Below are positions 58,975 through 64,000 of a stretch of DNA of 64,000 nucleotides, one piece after another. Positions within the stretch are counted from its first letter, which is position 1. Each line of letters starts with the position of its first letter. Position numbers and translations under genes: made by a program. Below the pieces are notes generated by a model. The model made no database searches. It was not told the DNA's origin and saw nothing but the letters and a program-made list of their open reading frames with translations. Source of the stretch: Tubulanus polymorphus (taxonomy: Eukaryota; Nemertea; Palaeonemertea; Tubulaniformes; Tubulanidae); assembly GCF_964204645.1 (NCBI RefSeq), contig NC_134036.1:1-64000 (forward strand), in the 5' to 3' direction.

Positions 58975-59326
58975 CTACTGCTGTATCGAAGAAACGACTG
59001 TATCACATCCATCAGGAGCGAATTCACGTCGTATATCGCGTATTACCCAACCATATTTCTGACGGCGCGTTTCATCATCTGTAAGTCTCAAAAAGTCTCT
59101 AAATGCCATGCGTAGAATTCCTAGAATTTCTACCAGCCCCTCTATTGGTTTCACATCTCTGGTGTTTAATACACGAAGAGCATAGTGCATAGCATAGTTC
59201 GCGAGTGCCCTCAATTGTCTCACCAATACTGCGTACCCTGGATCTGTGTCTGCCCACTCCGTCTACTATCAATACACCGTTCAGAAAAACTACAAACCAC
59301 AACCTGACAAATAACAACATAGACAA
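58975..59326 (-). pseudogene. Signal-peptide-like frame overlapping an out-of-frame helical frame
   Basis: From ATG 59,326 one frame gives a hydrophobic leader (MLLFVRLWFVVFLNGVLIV) but then turns into low-quality sequence. The +1 frame opens near 59,255 and runs about 90 codons to the TAG at 58,975, with helix-like composition (LRALANYAMHYALRVLNT, DDETRRQKYGWVIRDIRR). This could be two exons, a frameshifted secreted-protein gene or an assembly indel. Family not recognised. A 48-bp duplication sits just upstream (59,325-59,425). Confidence 0.3.
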
Positions 59327-59343
59327 TGTAGATTATGCTACTA

Positions 59344-59349
59344 TTTATT
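59344..59349 (-). terminator. AATAAA polyadenylation signal, VWD protein B
   Basis: Minus-strand AATAAA 164 bases after the stop at 59,513. A duplicate lies 50 bases closer because of a local 48-bp duplication. Confidence 0.4.
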
Positions 59350-59512
59350 TCGAAGATATTTCAAACAGTGATATAATGTAGATTATGCTACTATTTATTT
59401 CGAAGATATTTCAAACAGTGATATATCTCTAAGTATTGACAGTTTTGATGACAGGATTTTGTTTCAAGGATCTGTATTTTGCATCATCATTCACGTATGT
59501 TCTTCTGTGCAT

Positions 59513-62500
59513 CTACGCGACCGTTCTGCGCCAAGCGTCGTAACCTAACCCGCAGACTCCTGAAATATCGATAAAACAAATCTGTAGAATACTAAATATT
59601 TCATATCTACATTTAAATTATCAAAGGTAGTTCAAGTATTTACCGATAGCGTCGCCTTCGTCGACTAGAGGGAATGTGACTTCAGTGAACGTGCGTGAGT
59701 GATCATAGGTAACTTTGAAGGCACATTTATCAGTAGTAGCTTCAATGACACCGTTCCTGTCTTTAGTGACTGTTAACTGGTTGGAGAGGAAACTCAGAGG
59801 AGTCTTTGGGGTGATGGGTATTTCTTCTTTAGCGAATCTACCAGCCATCCACTTGATGTTATCCAATCTGTACGTGCCTCCTGAACTTTTAGTATAGTCA
59901 GTCTGGAATAGGATGAATGGTGAATGTATTGTGCATCAATTTACCTTCATTACTTCTATATTTATATATCGCTTCGCCCATACTTACTTAAAGTATCAAT
60001 CCAAACCCGGTGGGGTAGGGTAGTTAGACAGTGCCCAAACCCAGTGAGGTAGGGTAGCCAGACAGTGCCCAAACCCAGTGAGGTAGGGTAGCCAGACAGT
60101 GCCCAAACCCGGTGAGGTAGGGTAGCCAGACAGTGCCCAAACCCAGTGAGGTAGGGTAGCCAGACAGTGCCCAAACCCGGTGAGGTAGGGCCCAAACCCG
60201 GTGAGGTAGGGCCCAAACCCATGTTATACGTACTTTGAATACTTTCGTTCCTCTGAATAATAAAGTGACGCCTTCATCAGCGTTCAGATCATGGGCGATT
60301 ATTCGAACCCCGGTCAAATAAGTGACATTAACAGTTGGGGGGTCGAGATTTGTGAAATCAGCGAACACATAGAATCTCATTCCGTCGCAGATCTTCTTAC
60401 TCTCATGACGAGCTAATGTTCCATAACTTTCCATTTGATCCGTGATCGTAACATTGATGAATGTTTTCATATGCGGGTCACCTCGTATCCAGCAGGTTAC
60501 ATCTGTCAAAAACAACTTGTGATCGTTGTGAGATGAAAACTAACTTTCAGGGGCCGGTGTCATAGTCATTACTTAGACTTAAGACTAGTCTAAGACTATT
60601 TTAGTTATATAGCTAATCTAGCAGCTTAAGACCAGTCTTAAGATTTAAGACCACTTTTGGACTTAAGTCTCGACTATGAAACCGGCCCCAGATTAACTTT
60701 CTATGAAATTCTTATATCAATAAACTGTGAAAATATCGTTCGCAACTTCAACGACTGGCGCGTTCTCATAGCGATATAACAACGACTGGCGTTCTCATAG
60801 CGATATAACAACGACTGGCGTTCTCATAGCGATATAACAACGACTGGCGTTCTCATAGCGATATAACAACGACTGGCGTTCTCATAGCGATATAACAACG
60901 ACTGGCGCGTTCTCATAGCGATATAACAACGACTGGCGTTCTCATAGCGATATAACAACGACTGGCGTTCTCATAGCGATATAACAACGACTGGCGTTCT
61001 CATAGCGATATAACAACGACTGGCGTTCTCATAGCGATATAACAACGACTGGCGTTCTCATAGCGATATAACAACGACTGGCGTTCTCATAGCGATATAA
61101 CAACGACTGGCGTTCTCATAGCGATATAACAACGACTGGCGTTCTCATAGCGATATAACAACGACTGGCGTTCTCATAGCGATATAACAACGACTGGCGT
61201 TCTCATAGCGATATAACAACGACTGGCGTTCTCATAGCGATATAACAACGACTGGCGTTCTCATAGCGATATAACAACGACTGGCGTTCTCATAGCGATA
61301 TAACAACGACTGGCGTTCTCATAGCGATATAACAACGACTGGCGTTCTCATAGCGATATAACAACGACTGGCGTTCTCATAGCGATATAACAACGACTGG
61401 CGTTCTCATAGCGATATAACAACGACTGGCGTTCTCATAGCGATATAACAACGACTGGCGTTCTCATAGCGATATAACAACGACTGGCGTTCTCATAGCG
61501 ATATAACAACGACTGGCGTTCTCATAGCGATATAACAACGACTGGCGTTCTCATAGCGATATAACAACGACTGGCGTTCTCATAGCGATATAACAACGAC
61601 TGGCGTTCTCATAGCGATATAACAACGACTGGCGTTCTCATAGCGATATAACAACGACTGGCGTTCTCATAGCGATATAACAACGACTGGCGTTCTCATA
61701 GCGATATAACAACGACTGGCGTTCTCATAGCGATATAACAACGACTGGCGTTCTCATAGCGATATAACAACGACTGGCGTTCTCATAGCGATATAACAAC
61801 GACTGGCGTTCTCATAGCGATATAACAACGACTGGCGTTCTCATAGCGATATAACAACGACTGGCGTTCTCATAGCGATATAACAACGACTGGCGTTCTC
61901 ATAGCGATATAACAACGACTGGCGTTCTCATAGCGATATAACAACGACTGGCGTTCTCATAGCGATATAACAACGACTGGCGTTCTCATAGCGATATAAC
62001 AACGACTGGCGTTCTCATAGCGATATAACAACGACTGGCGTTCTCATAGCGATATAACAACGACTGGCGTTCTCATAGCGATATAACAACGACTGGCGTT
62101 CTCATAGCGATATAACAACGACTGGCGTTCTCATAGCGATATAACAACGACTGGCGTTCTCATAGCGATATAACAACGACTGGCGTTCTCATAGCGATAT
62201 AACAACGACTGGCGTTCTCATAGCGATATAACAACGACTGGCGTTCTCATAGCGATATAACAACGACTGGCGTTCTCATAGCGATATAACAACGACTGGC
62301 GTTCTCATAGCGATATAACAACGACTGGCGTTCTCATAGCGATATAACAACGACTGGCGTTCTCATAGCGATATAACAACGACTGGCGTTCTCATAGCGA
62401 TATAACAACGACTGGCGTTCTCATAGCGATATAACAACGACTGGCGTTCTCATAGCGATATAACAACGACTGGCGTTCTCATAGCGATATAACAACGACT

Positions 62501-62962
62501 GGCGTTCTCATAGCGATATAACAACGACTGGCGTTCTCATAGCGATATAACAACGACTGGCGTTCTCATAGCGATATAACAACGACTGGCGTTCTCATAG
62601 CGATATAACAACGACTGGCGTTCTCATAGCGATATAACAACGACTGGCGTTCTCATAGCGATATAACAACGACTGGCGTTCTCATAGCGATATAACAACT
62701 TGAGACCTGTGTAAAATATCAGACCACGATATCTCGGCGAATCGAACAGTGAAACACAGATCTGATTCGTCAATGAGACTTACTTGGTGGCGCTGGTTTC
62801 AAAGCAACCTTTTGTCCAGAAACAAGTTGAATCGCAGCTACCAAAACTAACATAACCTTTACACTGAAGATTGAAAAAGAATAGCAAAAATTCACAAAAC
62901 AGGTTCACGAAAGAACGAGAGATATATTGTAGAAAATGCGCTCACCTGCTGAAACAGGCCAT
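59513..62962 (-). CDS. Small secreted single-VWD protein (copy B)
   Basis: Five exons join in frame to 223 residues: 62,962-62,946; 62,863-62,784; 60,502-60,234; 59,902-59,644; 59,559-59,513. Residues 1-22 are a signal peptide (KVMLVLVAAIQLVSG core) split by intron 1. The VWD signature CWIRGDPHMKTF starts at C36. Further cysteines are C71 (KICDGMRF), C182 (KCAFKV) and C211 (VCGLGYDAW), enough for two disulfides. N-glycosylation sites include NVT at 33 and 49. VWD domains usually sit in large proteins such as mucins, vitellogenins and matrix proteins; here one domain is the whole secreted product. A TATA-like TATTTAAG is 75 bp upstream of the ATG. Introns 2 and 3 are enlarged by a 28-bp and a 34-bp array. 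Copy A lies 11.6 kb away in the same orientation. Confidence 0.85.
60005..60225. repeat. 34-bp minisatellite in VWD copy B intron 3
   Basis: About six copies of a 34-bp unit (cccaaacccagtgaggtagg plus gtagccagacagtg). It ends about ten bases from the splice donor at 60,233. Confidence 0.92.
60550..60689. mobile_element. MITE-like element with long terminal inverted repeats
   Basis: The left end gggccggtgtcatagtc is the inverse of the right end gactatgaaaccggccc. Internal ttaagac and gtcttaa motifs extend the palindrome through most of the roughly 139 bp. If the element is taken as gggccgg...ccggccc, it is flanked by CAG on both sides, a possible 3-bp target duplication. No coding capacity. 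A decayed relative of the right end (aactatggaaccgacccc) lies at about 63,768-63,786. Confidence 0.65.
60741..62698. repeat. 28-bp satellite, about 70 copies, in VWD copy B intron 2
   Basis: Nearly identical copies of caacgactggcgttctcata plus gcgatata run for about 1.95 kb. Only two units near the left end differ, carrying an extra gc (ggcgcgttctc). Uniformity suggests very recent expansion or ongoing homogenisation; copy number in the assembly may be inexact. Located wholly within the 2.28-kb intron between the signal-peptide and VWD exons. Confidence 0.98.
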
Positions 62963-63034
62963 ATTGTAACCGGTATCTGTGTATGTCCACTGTACTGGTG
63001 ACGGAGAGAGAATTACCCTTTACGGGTACCTCTT

Positions 63035-63042
63035 CTTAAATA
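63035..63042 (-). promoter_or_regulatory. TATA-like box of VWD copy B
   Basis: TATTTAAG on the minus strand, 75 bp upstream of the ATG at 62,962. It would place the transcription start near 63,005 and leave a 5' UTR of about 40 nt. Confidence 0.45.
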
Positions 63043-63059
63043 CACTCAAACATGGCGTG

Positions 63060-64000
63060 ACTTATAACACTTTATTTTACTGTTTAAACAACTTATGTTT
63101 CGAACATTTGTGCAATCCATAACTTCATCAACCAGGAACAAACACATATTAAATAACCATTAAATAGCACGTAAACAGTTTATTTAGCATCTTTATAGAA
63201 ATATTAACAGAATTACGGCCTGGCGTTGACGTCAATGTGTTGAGGTAACGTCTGCTTGTGCTTTAAGAGACGACATATAAACACATAAAATTCCGCCTCA
63301 CGCAAGAAAATATCGTCGTCAAAAACATGAAACATCTGGTTTTATCTTAGAAATGTTGTGATGTCGTTTCGGGTTCCAGTTTCAGTCGATAGACTTTCAA
63401 GAGTTCAGAGTTGATATGTGTAGCGGTGATGAATTCGTGCTAATGATCCATGGAGGAAAAAGAATCGAATTTCTGGTATAGCTCAAGGGTATCATCTATA
63501 TACGTGTCGTACATACCCGAGCATTACTAGCTTCATATACACGATACATCATAACCGGTATATTAGCGATAAAAACATGGATTTATCTGATGATTTCTGA
63601 TCGCGTATTCGGCATCATCTAAAAGCTATGTCGCTGTTCCTATCATGAATACTTAATCTTCTAATGCTGACTATACAATCATAGCTCTGACTGAAGACCA
63701 ATCTATGACCATCTTAGTTCTAACAACTTATGACCAATCTTATACCCTAGTTTTGGAAGGTAGATCTCAACTATGGAACCGACCCCGGCGGGGAAGTTCT
63801 TAAGATTCAAAAATACCTTTAGACTTTAGTCATCAGACTGGTCCCAGCAGACTGTGTGACGGTATATGTCTACAATCTTACCCAATATGATATATTGATA
63901 CATAGTTTGAGACTCAGTAGTGTTCACAGTACATGGATTCGTCACACTGTGATATGCGGCATGACTAATTGAATAATAAAATACATGGTTGATATACAGA
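63060..64000. other. Right edge, no gene seen
   Basis: AT-rich unique DNA upstream of VWD copy B. The only structure noted is a decayed MITE-like end near 63,768-63,786. No coding exon on either strand. Confidence 0.5.

Noticed and set aside
60741-62698. CRISPR-like array
   Set aside because: Units are directly contiguous with no unique spacers, in a eukaryotic intron; it is a satellite.

Overview
The window is animal nuclear DNA. Genes are split by GT-AG introns, mostly 70-700 bp in the gene-rich part. The conserved proteins are bilaterian and much of the rest is tandem arrays. A single SMAD2/3, Arkadia, an EXD1-like protein, TTAGGG-type motifs and lineage-specific secreted proteins suggest a marine invertebrate, most likely a lophotrochozoan. 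The phylum is my inference. Exons were joined by eye from frame continuity, splice consensus and remembered family sequences; no alignment was run.

Layout. (1) 1-4,300: tandem arrays plus the 5' part of an unrecognised minus-strand gene, with RFX X-box-like sites nearby. (2) 8,078-12,284 (-): SMAD2/3 in seven coding exons, with a candidate 48-bp in-frame cassette exon exactly where vertebrate SMAD2 carries its MH1 insert. (3) 12,973-14,315 (-): an EXD1-like DEDD-fold protein that has lost catalytic residues. (4) 15,077-20,113 (+): RNF111/Arkadia, nine coding exons, three candidate SUMO-interacting motifs and a C-terminal RING. (5) 21,303-22,701 (-): FBXO28, convergent with RNF111 and with overlapping polyA signals. 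(6) 23,001-25,971 (+): NDUFV1, twelve coding exons, divergent from FBXO28 across 299 bp. (7) 26,250-46,600: gene-poor and full of CAG/CTG runs, minisatellites and tRNA-like SINE remnants; one convincing first coding exon lies at 30,156-30,242 (+). (8) 46,621-47,948 (-) and 59,513-62,962 (-): two paralogous small secreted proteins, each a single von Willebrand factor D (VWD)-like domain with the same five-exon architecture and four matching cysteines. The second has a 28-bp satellite of about 70 copies in intron 2. (9) Between them: a cluster of six ATGCAAAT octamers near 51.5-52.0 kb and possible plus-strand exons near 52.35 and 58.0 kb.

How the genes relate. SMAD2/3 is the activin/nodal/TGF-beta transcription factor, and Arkadia is the RING E3 that boosts that pathway by degrading its repressors. 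Here they are neighbours with only the EXD1-like gene between them. NDUFV1 and FBXO28 look like a housekeeping pair sharing a promoter. The two VWD proteins are probably a local, lineage-restricted duplication. Intronic arrays tend to begin close to 5' splice sites, suggesting that introns here grow by tandem amplification.
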